From Hydractinia symbiolongicarpus (Eukaryota; Cnidaria; Hydrozoa; Anthoathecata; Hydractiniidae), in contig NC_079888.1 in NCBI RefSeq assembly GCF_029227915.1, positions 4,165,001 through 4,229,000 of the forward strand: a DNA stretch of 64,000 nt. The letters are read 5' to 3'. The notes under the pieces are model-generated. The model had not been told where the DNA came from and made no database searches. It worked only from the letters and a program-made list of their open reading frames with translations. This document shows, piece after piece, positions 1-11,579 of this stretch. Position 1 is the stretch's first letter. Every line of letters starts with the position of its first letter. The translations under genes were made by a program, and so were the position numbers.

Positions 1-1929
1 ACATTTTTAAAACAGAAAAAAAAAAAAAAAGGCGCGCTTTTTCGAAAAAATGTGACAAAGTATTGTTGCTATGGTAATGCTATAGTGATTGATTAATATG
101 ACACAGAAAAAAAATAAAACGGACAGGGAAAAAATTCAAATTTTATATTTATATATCCTATAGACAATTTAATTTGCTTTTATATTCAATAAATAACTTT
201 GAAGAAAAAGATAATTTTTGAGAAATAATGAATATACTGAATATGTGTCTATACCCTTATAGTATCCTTAATTGTTTTCTATTGTTATCATCATGCGTAA
301 ACCGTAACAATAAGACATGATGAAGCCTTTTGTTCTTGTAACATTTAAGCTAAAAAGCGCTAACGATCACGAAAGCTATTGAAATTTATGTTTTTTAAAA
401 TAAACGGACAATAATTTTTTACCATGATTTAGTTTCAATTGCTATATTTTATATATATATAACACAATACAGCGATCTTAAGCTATACTTTCTTTGTGTA
501 CCGAAAGATTACGGCACATTTCTATTTTTCTATTTCTTGGTTGTAAAAGCCAATAAAGTCTAAAAAGGTATGTTTTTTTGTGTATAATTATCTGGAGTAA
601 TATTAATCCACTGTTAATTTTTGTTTTTGGCGGGTAACTATTATTTCACAGAGCAGAGACTGCTTTGGTAATCTAGGCTTCTAAAGGAAAGCTGATAAAA
701 TTGAAAGAAAAAAAGCAGTACTTTTGTAAATGGAAGACTTCTCCGAAATATTGTGACGTTTATATATTTACCATGAAACACTTTATAGTGACCTCAGCCT
801 GTTATAATCTTATTATTATCTTATATATTAATTCCCTTGCGTGACTAAAACTGTGAGTCCACGACACGGAAATCACGGGTTACTTTCTTATGACGTGGCT
901 GTACGCTAAAATTTAACTAAAAAGATTAGGGATGTACTTTATAGAAATCGCACATAAGCTGTAAATATATAACCCGCTGCTAATAACGATATAAATATAT
1001 ATACCCTTATGCCAAAAAACTCTATGTTAGCATATATATATAGGTATCGCTACATATGAAACGGTATTAGATATTCACAAAGCATACGGACTGTTAAATG
1101 AAGTTCCTAGCATAAAACGGAAATTGTGTTTACGAAAAAGATGGCTGTTCTTTTTGAGGATTCTCTACTCTTTCATTCAAAATAAATCTTTAAAAAAACA
1201 TTTGAAGAAGAGCATGGTTTTATAAATTAATCATAGCAAGGTTCTGTAAGGTTTTTTCATGTTTTATTTTCAGTTTTGATTATATTATTGTTGCCAGACA
1301 TGTTTTATAGCTAGCATCATAAAAAGCCAACCACCACCAACAACTAGCTAGCTAGCTAGGAATATATATATATATGTGTAGCCATGTTCTTTATACCTAG
1401 CTAAGTCTCCAGTTTATATTTAAGTGACTAGCTATTAGCTGCTGTAGCTAGCTAATGCTAGCTTTAAACTAAAGATTCCCAGTATATATATTCCCACAAA
1501 ACACATCAAACGTTATTAACCCTGAAAATTTTAAACATTTTCCTGGGTTTTTTTTCGTTTGCGAAGTTCTTTTCCTCCAAATATTCTGAAAATAAAGTTC
1601 AGAAATTACTTATTTTTAAAATGTAAATTTAATTTGTTTCAAATTGTGGGCAAAAACCTTAATCAGCATGCTAAAAGAACTGACTTTTCTTAATTTAGAA
1701 TTACTAAACACAACCATTTTCTTACAATCAGTGTAAACTGTTGTGCGTATGGCTTATATTTAATACACCAAAAGAGCTACTTTGTTGATTTCAATTTTAT
1801 ACTCTTTGTAAGCTATTTTGTTCTTCTTTTTGACATTTCTGTTTTACCACTCAATTTTTACATTTTATAAGTTATTTGGAACAGAATGGTATGAAATAGA
1901 CCAAAATACCTGATCTTAGTTGTTTTTAA
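1..1929. other. AT-rich non-coding stretch
   Basis: I see no supportable gene on either strand. The sequence is very AT-rich, with poly-A and poly-T tracts, several TATATA runs and a cluster of TAGC-type tetranucleotide repeats around 1340-1460 ('agctagctagctag'). The same GCTAGC-rich style returns near 31,950 and 50,820-51,060, so it looks like a genome-wide simple-repeat habit rather than a local signal. Confidence 0.6.
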
Positions 1930-3060
1930 TTTACAGGCTGTGTCTGTGAAACTTTAAGGGGAACATTTGGTGGAAGACAATGGCATGACATATACTGATA
2001 GAACTGATTTTTGTTGTGTTAGATGTTATATATATCTGAACCTTTTTGACATTTTATGTTAATTTTGCGAGGAAGGACCATATATATATACACAGAAGAA
2101 GAATTCAATTTTACACCTTGCAAGCTTTGTTTTTCTAAATTTTGTATAAATTCTTACTGGGGAGGACTCCGTGCAATATATCGAAATGACTGATCCTTCT
2201 CGATTTAAATTTGATGTGTTCTAAATCGTATATAGTTTTGGAAATTTTGTGTAAGATTTAATGGGTAAGGGCTAGATGCAATATGTCAAAAAAACTTTTT
2301 TTGTTGAATCAGAAGCACTCCCTACAACCATTCTTTTTTTTACAGTTTGTGAAGCTTTTGTGAGGAAAGAGTGTATGCAATATTATCGAAATAACTGATT
2401 TTTGTTGCAAACTGTTTTTCTTTGGCATTTTGGATTAAAATATTGTTTTAGAGGGCATATGCAGTAGATATATGTACTGAAATAGTTAAATTTTGCAAAC
2501 TTTGATTTTGTCGTTACCTCTCATTTTTTACATTTTGATTAAACTTTTGTGGGAGACCGTCGGTATGCAAAGGACCAAAATAAGAGATTTTAGTATTATT
2601 TAGAATTTGTATTTTGTGTTGCAAAATTGGTGCAAAAATTGACATAAAATGAACTTATATACAGATTGATTGCTGTTGTTTAACATGACTCATTATGACT
2701 TATATATATATTTTATGAAAATTTGTGACAGAATACTATGTGAGATTTGAAATTTTGTTTACTTTATTGATGGTAAAACAGCATGCAAATTGCTAAAAGG
2801 ACTTTATTAATTTTAGGTTTAAACACCGTTATTTTGTTGGCATTTTGTCTAAAGTTTGGTGAGGAGGGACTGTATGCAATATATCAAATAATGTTTTATT
2901 GCATTATAATTTGTCCTTGCAAATCCCTTTTTTTACACCTTAGATAAAAAATTCTGTCAGAGGCACAATTTATTGTTTATTTTTCACATTGTGTGTCAAC
3001 CTTTGGCAGGGTTTGCAATAAACTAACTGATTTTAACATATACAATGAGAGAGATTTGTG
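1930..3060. repeat. Old, highly degenerate tandem repeat
   Basis: A motif of the general form 'ttttgtgaggagggactgt', followed by 'atgcaatatatcgaaataa' and then 'ctgatttttgttgcaaact', recurs with strong divergence near 1975, 2070, 2160, 2265, 2360, 2450, 2550, 2860 and 3005, at intervals of roughly 100-130 bases. The copies differ by many substitutions and indels, so this is an ancient minisatellite. No coding potential survives across it. Confidence 0.55.
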
Positions 3061-3404
3061 TTTGACATTGATCAGCTTTTTTGTATATATGTGGCGTTTT
3101 AAGTGATTTAAATTTTATGGGTGAGATGTATGTTGAAATGCTTTTGGAAACTTCTTTCCGAATAATTTTCGCATTTGTCAGATGGTCAGAGCAAGTAATT
3201 TTAGTAGATTTAGATTTTAAATGTCACATAAATACTGCAGTTGTTGAAAACCTTTAATTTTTTTGGTCATTTATATAATAATGCAGATGTAAGATGCGCA
3301 CTGCTGTATTGTTTGTTTTTTGATGGACATTTATCTGCTACATAAATTAAATGGAATACAGTGGATTCTTCCACGGGAAACAGCTAGTTTTGGATTAATC
3401 CAAT

Positions 3405-4090
3405 TAATTATACGATATACTGAGTCAATTGTGATATTATTATTCTTTTAGATTAATAGGATAGAATTGCATCACTCAGTATTTGTTCTTCTAGATGTGT
3501 GATACGATATACTGAGCGAGTTTTGATCTTGTTAATATTTTGGATTGATAGGATAGAATTGCATCACTCAGTATTTGTTCAGATAGATATGTGACACCAA
3601 ATACTGAGTGAGTTGTGATCTTATTATTATTATGGATTGAAAGGATAGAATTGCATCACTCAGTATTTGTTCTTATAGATGTGTGATACCAAATACTGAG
3701 TAAGTTGTGATCTTATTATTATTATGGATTGATAGGATAGAATTGCATCACTCAGTATTTGTTCATTTAGATGTGTGACACCAAATACTGAGTGAGTTGT
3801 GATCTTATTATTATTATGGATTGATAAGATAGAATTGCATCACTCAGTATTTGTTCATATAGATATGTGACACCAAATACTGAGTGAGTTGTGATCTTAT
3901 TATTATTATGGATTGATAGGATAGAATTGCATCACTCAGTATTTGTTCTTATAGATGTGTGATACCAAATACTGAGTGAGTTGTGATCTTATTATTATTA
4001 TGGATTGATAGGATAGAATTGCATTACTCAGTATTTGTTCATTTAGATGTGTGACACAAAATACTGAGTGAGTTGTGATCTTATTATTAT
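3405..4090. repeat. 92-bp tandem array with internal inverted repeat, seven copies
   Basis: The landmark 'ggatagaattgcatcactc' starts at 3459, 3551, 3643, 3735, 3827 (one substitution), 3919 and 4011, an exact 92-bp period. Each unit contains 'caaatactgagtgag' and its near-complement 'atcactcagtatttg', so arms of about 14 bp lie in both directions around the spacers and every unit can form hairpins. The first copy is the most diverged and the array ends with a half unit at about 4062-4090, as expected from repeated unequal exchange of the inner copies. Confidence 0.93.
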
Positions 4091-7000
4091 TTTGCTTATT
4101 GAAATTTCTGTTTTTGTCAAACGAATTTTTTCTGGAGAAAGGACAGAGAACTTCTGGAAGCTCCTTTAATTTATTTTTTTGGAAATAAGTGGCCACTCTG
4201 GAGTAACTTAAATACGAGAAGATCAAATAAAATGTAAATTATTAAATGTAGGTTTAGAACTTTCACGTTTTATTATCCATATTTTGCAGGTCTGCTTATG
4301 CATTTTTTTTTTCATTTTTTAGTGTACCCTCCAAATGTTTTAACCGTTCATATGGAAATTGGTAGAACCGTTGGAAATTGTTAAAAATATGTCGCCATTG
4401 TTACGTCAGCGTGCAGCAAGATTAATTATACTTGAAAAGAATGGCGTCAAATACTGTTTTCAATAAACGAAGAAAGTGTCCAAATTGTTACATATTTTTT
4501 TCCATAAAAGCCTTCTTGCTTGTCAACTACCGTGTCCGACCAACAATACGTACGAAAACTCATTTGCAATCCTATTTTTATGCAGCTACTTGTATTATAG
4601 GACGACAGATTTATGTAAATTGACAGGTAGACCTAATTGCAACGCACGACATGGTCTACAGACGGTATCCTACATTGGGGCAAATTTGTGTGATGTGCTT
4701 CCGGTATAAAGGAAGCTGAAAGTCTGAACTCATTTTCTTCACAGCCTGAAGTCTTATTATTTTTATTAGATCTATTTATTTTTATATCGTCATTTTAGCC
4801 AAGTGTAGTCGTACACTTCTATCAAATCCTATACATGACTTCATACAAGAGGTGACATTTCCATTTGTATCCTTTTAATTGACGTTAAATAAATTTATGT
4901 CTGTTTACTCTGTTATACCTGGGATTCTGTGACACAACTCGGTTGGCACAATTTGCAAGCGTAAATCCAGATGCGACAACGTCAAATGTGTTGAGTCCTC
5001 AATGTATTCGTTTAGGAAGTTATAGAGAAAAAAATTGACGAGGATATTAATAGTTATTCCTTTCTAGGCAAAATATGAGGCTCAACGCCAAACCAAATAG
5101 CTGAATAACACGGCGCGTTTTCGACTTTTAATGTTTCTCAAGCGTCGCGTGTGTGGATTAAGCAAAACGAATTTTTTAAGGCTGAATCATCTTCCAGGGA
5201 ACTGATGCGAAATTTCTAGGACGAGTATAAGGGCGAAATTCAAGGGAAACCATCGATTTGAAAATCGGTTCTGCTTAAAAACTAGGTGGTACACTCACCT
5301 GCAATTGTAAAGTATAAGTGTTTTGATCTTAAGATTTCCTGTTTTACGGGATTTTCGAACTTAAATGGCAAAAATTTTTGACTTGTGGTGCGACAAGGTG
5401 TGTACGTCAGCAATATTTGAAGATGTCATGGCATAATTAGCGTAATATATTAACAGCCTCGATTCCATGCTATTAGCCTTTTCGGAATTAGCGCAGCTAT
5501 ACTTATCTTTTTCGTAAGTGGTGCAAGTTTGACTTTGCCTAACTTACTGTTCTTGGTAGTGAAGCATAAAAGAAGATCTAAAAAGGAGTTTTGAGAGATT
5601 TATTGCTTATCTCGACAGGTTTTCGTCTACATTTGGGCACCAGTATTAAATTCTAGACCTAGTATCCTGTTATAATTCGCGTATTGCCGAAATACCTTGG
5701 ATTTGGCATGTTTGGAACTTATATAATTTTGCTATAAAACAAGACTTGAGAGGCTTAAATGAGATGCTGATATATAAGAAAAAAAACATCTCAAGGTAAA
5801 CTGTAATTCTCTAAAAAGAGTCTCTAATTTTAGCCTTTACATTTTAGCACTTTTTGTAGGCTTTGCTACCGAGAACGGTGGGTCATTGTCCTGCCTTGCT
5901 CCACTTGAGGGAAAATTAAATAAGGCCGTGCTATTCCTAAAACGCGTATTTCAGTTGAATGGAACCCGTATTTCAGTAGATGTTATACAATAATTTCTAT
6001 TTAATGGTAGCATAATATCGTAATTAGCTCAATTCCAGGCTATTTTGGTGAGACATTTTAGAATCTATTAAATGCTAAAGTAACGTATTATCGCGACGAT
6101 ATCGATTAAGGACTATTCCAGTAGACGCAAAGTATTTAAGTCTTTCAGTAAAGTCTTAATAATTGAATTCTATCCTCGCAGTAATACTTATAGGACGCAA
6201 CTACTTTCAGAAGACATCGACCGATAATTCAAATATTTTTTTGCCGCGGTCAAAAAAAGACGTTTACGTTCACTCAACTTAAGACTTAAATGAACGGCTT
6301 GTTTTGGTTATCGTTACATGTTATGTCATCCTATGTTAGATTTTCTACGGGCTAAAGATTAGTCTCCTTACTAAAACCCGTACTCTGTCTGTCTGAACGT
6401 GAGTCGAAAGTCATGTCTGAGGCGATATATTTTTTCACTATAAGAGAGCGAATTTCGCTCCCGTGTGTACTGATCGAAGTTTCCACAACGTGTGCTCTCT
6501 CTTGAAGAAGACATTCCCTTCTTTTCCAATAAAGTAGTCAGTTTATATTTATTACTTTCTTCCACGTCCTTGTTTTTTAATCCCTAGCTTGTTTAATCTC
6601 CATTTTGCAGTCGCCATCTTGCACAGCATTAAACACAAGAGTTGGTTGTTTTGTTTTAGTTTTGGTTGCTTTGACAATGTTTTCAAAATCGAACGATTTG
6701 GAAACATTTGAATGTTCGAATTCTAGTTACAAAGACTTATAGAGAGAAATTCCTCCGATAGACGGACAAATTTGTTCTACCAACCGAGATGTTCGAGTTT
6801 TCGAGTACTCGAGTTATACTGATTATATTATTGCCCTGTTAAATTTATTCAGGCCAAGGGAATATTAAAACGGGTAACTCAATGCCGTGGAACCTCCGAT
6901 AGCTATCTCTTTATCTCTTATACTAATACGGAGCTTTTGTCTGTCTGTCTGTGACTTTTACAAAGGCGATATTTTTTAATTTTGAAAAAAAGACGAAATG

Positions 7001-7586
7001 ATGTTTTTAGAAAAGCAGGAAGCAGGTGGTACGGCAAGCATATGGTATAACACGCCCGTTATTAATAGCACTATCTCAAAGTGCTTTCATTCATGGTACT
7101 GTGTAAATACTTCAGAAACATTACACATTTTGCTAATAACACCCATTTACCCCACAGTGCCCTAATATTACCCCTAGTTACGCTCCACATTTTTTTTTCG
7201 AATTTTCCCCCGTTATTGCTGTTTTTAAAGTATTTAATATTTTCCATTTTGTGCGTTCTTGTCAAAATTCATTTAGAATGAGAAAATTAGTGCTATGGGA
7301 GATTTTGCGTTTATAACACAAAATAAGCAATAAGATAAAAACTATATCATGAATTTTTTTCGTCCAAAATTGAGTGTACGTTTTTGAAGGACTGGTAGGT
7401 AGACTCTTGTTACTGAATTCAGTCTAGATTTTCTTACAATTTTTTCTTGACTAAAGAATTTACTCACGTGCTAATGGTGTGATATGTTTTTGCGTGAAAC
7501 GCCAACTTTGAAAAACCTCGCTTGGTTGTCGATTTTTTCCAGAAGACTTCTTCCAGAACGAGGGTACGTGTCTTTTTGTTACTTAC
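4091..7586. other. Unassigned AT-rich region
   Basis: No open frame here has recognisable domains, and the longest frames are short and lack codon structure. A pattern of AATAAA (4887) followed by 'ttatacctgggattctgtgac' and 'ggttggcacaat' around 4910-4955 faintly resembles the end of a long terminal repeat, but I find no partner copy in the window. I see nothing else that I can support. Confidence 0.5.
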
Positions 7587-8126
7587 CGTAGATGTTCGAA
7601 TAAGCGACCCCTCCCTAAAAACGAAAATTTTAAATAAGCGCCCCTACTCGAATAAGCGCCCCCAGGCGGTTATTTGAGTATGAAATTAGGAACAAAAGAG
7701 GGCGCTTATTTTAAATTTTTATTAATTTATAAAATAGAAATTAGCATTTATAAGTACACAGCTCTCTTTTTTATCTCTATTTGATAGTCAAAATTCATCT
7801 CAAAATGGTTACGTTTTTCCTTTTTTTTTGAGTTTATTGTTTTGATTGATTTCTTTGTTTTCTGTCATAACACTGTACATGGCTGGCACAACAAGTCCAA
7901 CCTCCCTATTTCTCTTTCTTTGGCCACACCAAGAAATTGGACATTCAAAGTGATAATTGGAATGTGTCCGAAAAGCCCCCCTTTGGTGTTACAAATTCTG
8001 ATATAGAAGAGGCTGGAAAAGAGATATTTGTTTTAGCAAAAACATTTAAACAATAAAATTTCAATTTTTTAAATAAGCGCCCCCTTATTCGAAAACCGCT
8101 TCTTTCGAATAAGCGCCCTTAAAACC
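7587..8126. repeat. MITE-like repeat with 'TCGAATAAGCGCCC' motifs
   Basis: The motif 'ttcgaataagcgcccc' and near copies occur in forward or reverse orientation at about 7603, 7635, 7655, 7700, 8075 and 8105, bracketing a roughly 400-bp AT-rich centre. Inverted terminal motifs around a non-coding middle are typical of non-autonomous DNA transposons. Diverged relatives with 'gggggcg..tttataa' and 'ggcgctta' occur near 14,560-14,930. The exact borders and target duplication are unclear. Confidence 0.5.
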
Positions 8127-8321
8127 TTAAAAAATCATTTACGCTATTTTAATCTTGTGTTTTTTAAGGCAAACATTTTAATTGTTGTATATATTTTTTG
8201 TTCTTGGGTGAGAAATTATGCAATTAGACCATGGAGGGATACACTGTTGTCAGACGGAAGTGGATTTGTCCATATCAAATCGATTCTGTCATAGGTATGA
8301 TTGAATAATGAAATACTTCTT

Positions 8322-8510
8322 ATCAAATTAAAGTCGGGCGTCATTTACAAATATAAGTGCAGTGTCTGCACCGCCACTTATATAGGTGAGACGTCGCGTC
8401 ATCGTAACAACTGGTATTTGCTAGAGGTTAAAGAGAGTTTGTTCATAATGCAGGATAGTCCCCAGTTTAATAACAACATTAGATCTACTCCATTGTATTT
8501 ATACAATTAG
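8322..8510 (+). pseudogene. Penelope-like element remnant, GIY-YIG endonuclease domain
   Basis: The frame reads 'SGVIYKYKCSVCTATYIGET', with the hydrophobic strand, the Cys pair and the Y-I-G of the GIY-YIG fold, followed by an Arg-His and later 'VKESLFIMQDSP', 'FNNN' and 'LYLYN'. This order (VIY-x-C-x2-C-x3-YIGET-x-RH, then ESL-I, P-x-FN) matches the C-terminal endonuclease of Penelope-like retroelements as I know the family. The middle of the domain, between RH and the ESL motif, is missing, so it is a deleted remnant. No reverse transcriptase is recognisable upstream. Confidence 0.7.
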
Positions 8511-10092
8511 TATTTAATCTGTAACTATGGTTACTGTTAAACTTGTATATACTTAGGAGAACTTTGTACTTCGTCGCAAATAATGTAGTTTTTTTGTTGT
8601 CAAATACTTCTTAGTTCAGCCAACTGCAAATTCCCTCCACTGCGATGCGATTCATATAAAGAATATTTTTTATATCATATGAAGTATTTATGTATTATAC
8701 TGAACAGTTTTTTTTTCTCAATCGTTAGTGTACGTTAGCCCTAATTCATTTGGATTTTTTTATCAAACTATCTCCAGAGGAAACTAATGATAGTGTAACA
8801 CGAATGTGATGAAATTTAGTGAAATGATTAAAATTTATAGGAGCAACAAAATCGCGTCAAACGCTTATGTTACTTTATCTATGACGTCATCAAGATTCCG
8901 AAAAATAACGAGAATATATGTGTTCACTTAAGTCCTAGAGTTCTGAATCGAAATTTCGAGTTCTAGTTAAACATTCAACTGAGACGAACAAAAGTTATAC
9001 GATTTTTTATTTTACAAGGATTCCCAAAGAAGTATATCAATAGTTCTAAATAATGGTTAATAAATCAAGGGCAGGAAGGCCTGGGAACTAATCAACTCAC
9101 GGCATCTTGTTTAATAAGATTTTAGTAAAACTCAGGTAGCTTACTTTATCAATCCATGGTAGCAAGAAAGGTAACATAGGACGGGGAATGTGCCACCCCT
9201 TCGTTGATAAAGGATTAAGTGAATTACATAATTATTTGCGTGATCTATTAAGTTAAATCCACGTAAAAAAAATGAAAAAACTAGAGCCTAAAATGAAAAT
9301 GAACGAAATCAAAAAAAATAAATAAAAAAATAGGGATCCTGTTAGTAATATTTAGTAAGGTAAGGGAGCGAAAAAATACTTTTTTTATTAAACTAACCTA
9401 CAGAAAAACAATATTTCGCATATATGATCCAAGAAACACGTAAATGTTTCAAAAATCCGCAATTTTTTCATCTCCGAGGGCACGACGGATTCCGCCTCTC
9501 CTGCTGGTTTATTCTTAATCACTTCTTTTTGCTAGGCTACAAGGTTATGATACCTCTGAGTTGTTATATTTATCTATTTACCACCTGCATACCAAAATTT
9601 TAGGTGCCATACCTTTTAGAGCTTTAGATATTAGTTATTACTTGAACCCACCCCGTAAATTTCTATTAAATACTTATAAACTGGAACTGACAAGTCGCAA
9701 CACAATTGTATTCCATTAAGGGGAATTATTCTTTAAAGTTTGGACACGTGATTAATCCGATTTTCCGATTACTTCAGATTTCACCTGAAATTTGAAACAT
9801 AGTATTATAATTTGTTCTAAAAGTAAAGTAATTGCATTTAAGCAGATAGTGGTATTTTTGACAAATTTCAAGCTTCTGGTGATGTCACAGAAAAAGTGCT
9901 GACATAAGCAAGAAATTATTGCTGCCATTTTGATTTATTTATGACGTGCTATGTTTCAGTGTGCCAAGTTGATCTAATTTGGAAAAGCCTATAAAAAGTT
10001 TTGGAGGGGGTGGAATCCACCCCGCCCCTTTCCTTTCATATATACAAAAAAACTTGGAGCGAATAGGGTTAAGTAATTGTAAGTTGTAGTCA
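8511..10092. other. No recognisable gene
   Basis: The stretch is AT-rich with short frames only. Poly-A-rich patches near 9265-9335 and a 'caccccgcccctttcc' patch near 10,018 stand out, but I cannot assign either of them to anything. Confidence 0.5.
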
Positions 10093-10550
10093 TTGCTTAT
10101 TGTAAGGAATAATGTCTGTACAATAGGAGCAACAATATCATTATCATCACTTATAGGACATGGTGTATTTTCATGTGAAACGTACAGAAGAGGAGATGCC
10201 CTCCTGACATACCGCAGTGCTTTATTAAGTGCAACTGAGGCAAATGAAAGGGCAATGGCATACGCAGACGACGTTGGCAGTTATTTGTTTTACTTCAAGA
10301 ACAATAATAAAGAAAAGCGCATAGACGGTCCTGGATCGAACTGTGTTGCCAGATTTGTGAATGACTCGCCATCGCAATACGCAAATTGTAAAATGATGCT
10401 GAAATTGAGCGACAACAGACCACATCTTTGCCTGATTGCCGTTAAAGATATATCACCGAATACAGAACTGAGGTACGTGAACTGAAAAAGTTTCTACCAT
10501 GGAGAAATAACAACAAATATGAAAAGCTTTAAATTAGTCATGCTAAAAAT
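10093..10550 (+). pseudogene. SET-domain methyltransferase-like fragment
   Basis: The translated frame contains the SET-domain landmarks in order: 'GHGVFSCETYRRGD' (the G-x-G-V-F loop), 'SYLFYF', 'RIDGPGSNCVARFVNDSP' (the ID..N..RF-N motif that binds S-adenosylmethionine), 'ANCKM', 'HLCLIAVKDISPNTELRY' (the IA-x-DI-x3-EL-Y closing motif). It resembles the KMT5A/SETD8-type SET core. The frame stops just after ELRY, but a neighbouring frame continues with 'FLPWRNNNKYEKL', a common way for such proteins to continue, so a small indel near 10,478-10,490 has broken it. It lies directly upstream of tyrosine-recombinase remnants on the same strand and may be one composite gene with them. A protein of this kind would methylate lysine in chromatin, but activity is doubtful. 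Confidence 0.72.
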
Positions 10551-11579
10551 GAAAACTTCTGAAGAACCGTTTAAAGCTAAAACAACAAAACTGTTACTGC
10601 TGGAGAAGTATTGAATTCAGAACGTCCTTACAGACAAGAAGATACAATCTGATCTACGGCTGGGAAAGAAATATTTAAAGTAAATCCCTCTGTTTCTCCT
10701 GTTGCCAAAAAAAGCTCTTTAGGTCCATCGATAGATCTGCTGAGATGCTTCAAGAACCGTACTTGAAAGACAAGTATAGAGCATATCGACCGCAGGTGTA
10801 TCGTAACTTTGCCATTCCAGATTTTAACTTTGACGATGAGAGTAAAGCAGTTATTTTCCATGCAAAAGGAGAAGAAAGAGGAATTTCAAATATGCTGTGA
10901 CCCTTAAGTATTGTGAAATTTGCGACCAATCTTATTCAGATCATGAAAAACATCTACAAACTGAGATAAAGATAACAAAAGTAAAAATTTTCATGTAAAA
11001 AAAATTTGCCCGATTGATAATTGTCTGCAAGTAAGAACAAATATGTCTGAACATTTATCAACAAAACATAAAATCCCTAGAGGTCCGCTCTACTACGACT
11101 TGTTGAAGAGTGCTGTTAGATATAACATGGAAATAATGCCAGAAAACCTCTTGGAATCTCCAAGAAAGTTAATAATGGCGCACAAAGAACAGAGCTTGGC
11201 GGTATCACACACTGTTACAATGTCATTATATAGACCTGCAAACTTGACCAATTATAATGTCGCCAAGCAAGACAACCAAAAACCAGAAATTCCGAAGAAA
11301 GATATAGAAAATCCTTTCTCACAAAACACAATGGTAGATAAGAATTTGGAAACAATTGGATTTTCACAGCTGCGCTTACGAAACATCGTCTCATCACACA
11401 CTGTTACAGCACCATTAAATAGATCTGCGAATTCAACAAATAATACTGGTAATACTGATGTAGAACAAGTCGTCAAACAGCAAACCAGAAATCTCTAAAA
11501 AACATATAGAAAAATCATCTGCTCAAAACATAACGATAAGTTTGAACACAGAAACAACTGGACTTTCATATTTGCATTT
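10551..11579 (+). pseudogene. Linker of decayed composite gene with C2H2-like finger
   Basis: Between the SET fragment and the recombinase lie degraded coding segments. 'CPIDNCLQVRTN' followed by 'MSEHLSTKHKI' (about 11,005-11,075) has the spacing C-x4-C-x12-H-x4-H of a C2H2-like zinc finger, and 'KYCEICDQSYSDHEKH' around 10,905-10,955 looks like a second, broken one. The following 150-codon open frame (11,043-11,498) is Ser/Thr/Asn-rich and contains an internal near-duplication: 'SHTVTMSLYRPANLTN' and later 'SHTVTAPLNRSANSTN'. I infer a DNA-binding and linker part of a transposon protein; the stops and shifts mean that it is not translated as one piece. Confidence 0.5.

Noticed and set aside
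3405-4090. CRISPR-like array
   Set aside because: The repeats are contiguous without unique spacers and the context is eukaryotic, so this is a tandem satellite.
4432-4709. Two overlapping short frames of 63 and 77 codons
   Set aside because: They overlap in different frames, have no domain-like pattern and sit in sequence with repeat-like features. I regard them as chance.
4887-4960. Possible end of a long terminal repeat with primer-binding site
   Set aside because: There is no second repeat copy, no gag or pol nearby, and the primer-site match is vague.
7071-7281. Open frames of about 65 codons on both strands
   Set aside because: They are mirror images in an AT-rich stretch and encode Phe/Leu or Lys/Asn-biased sequence, as expected from composition.
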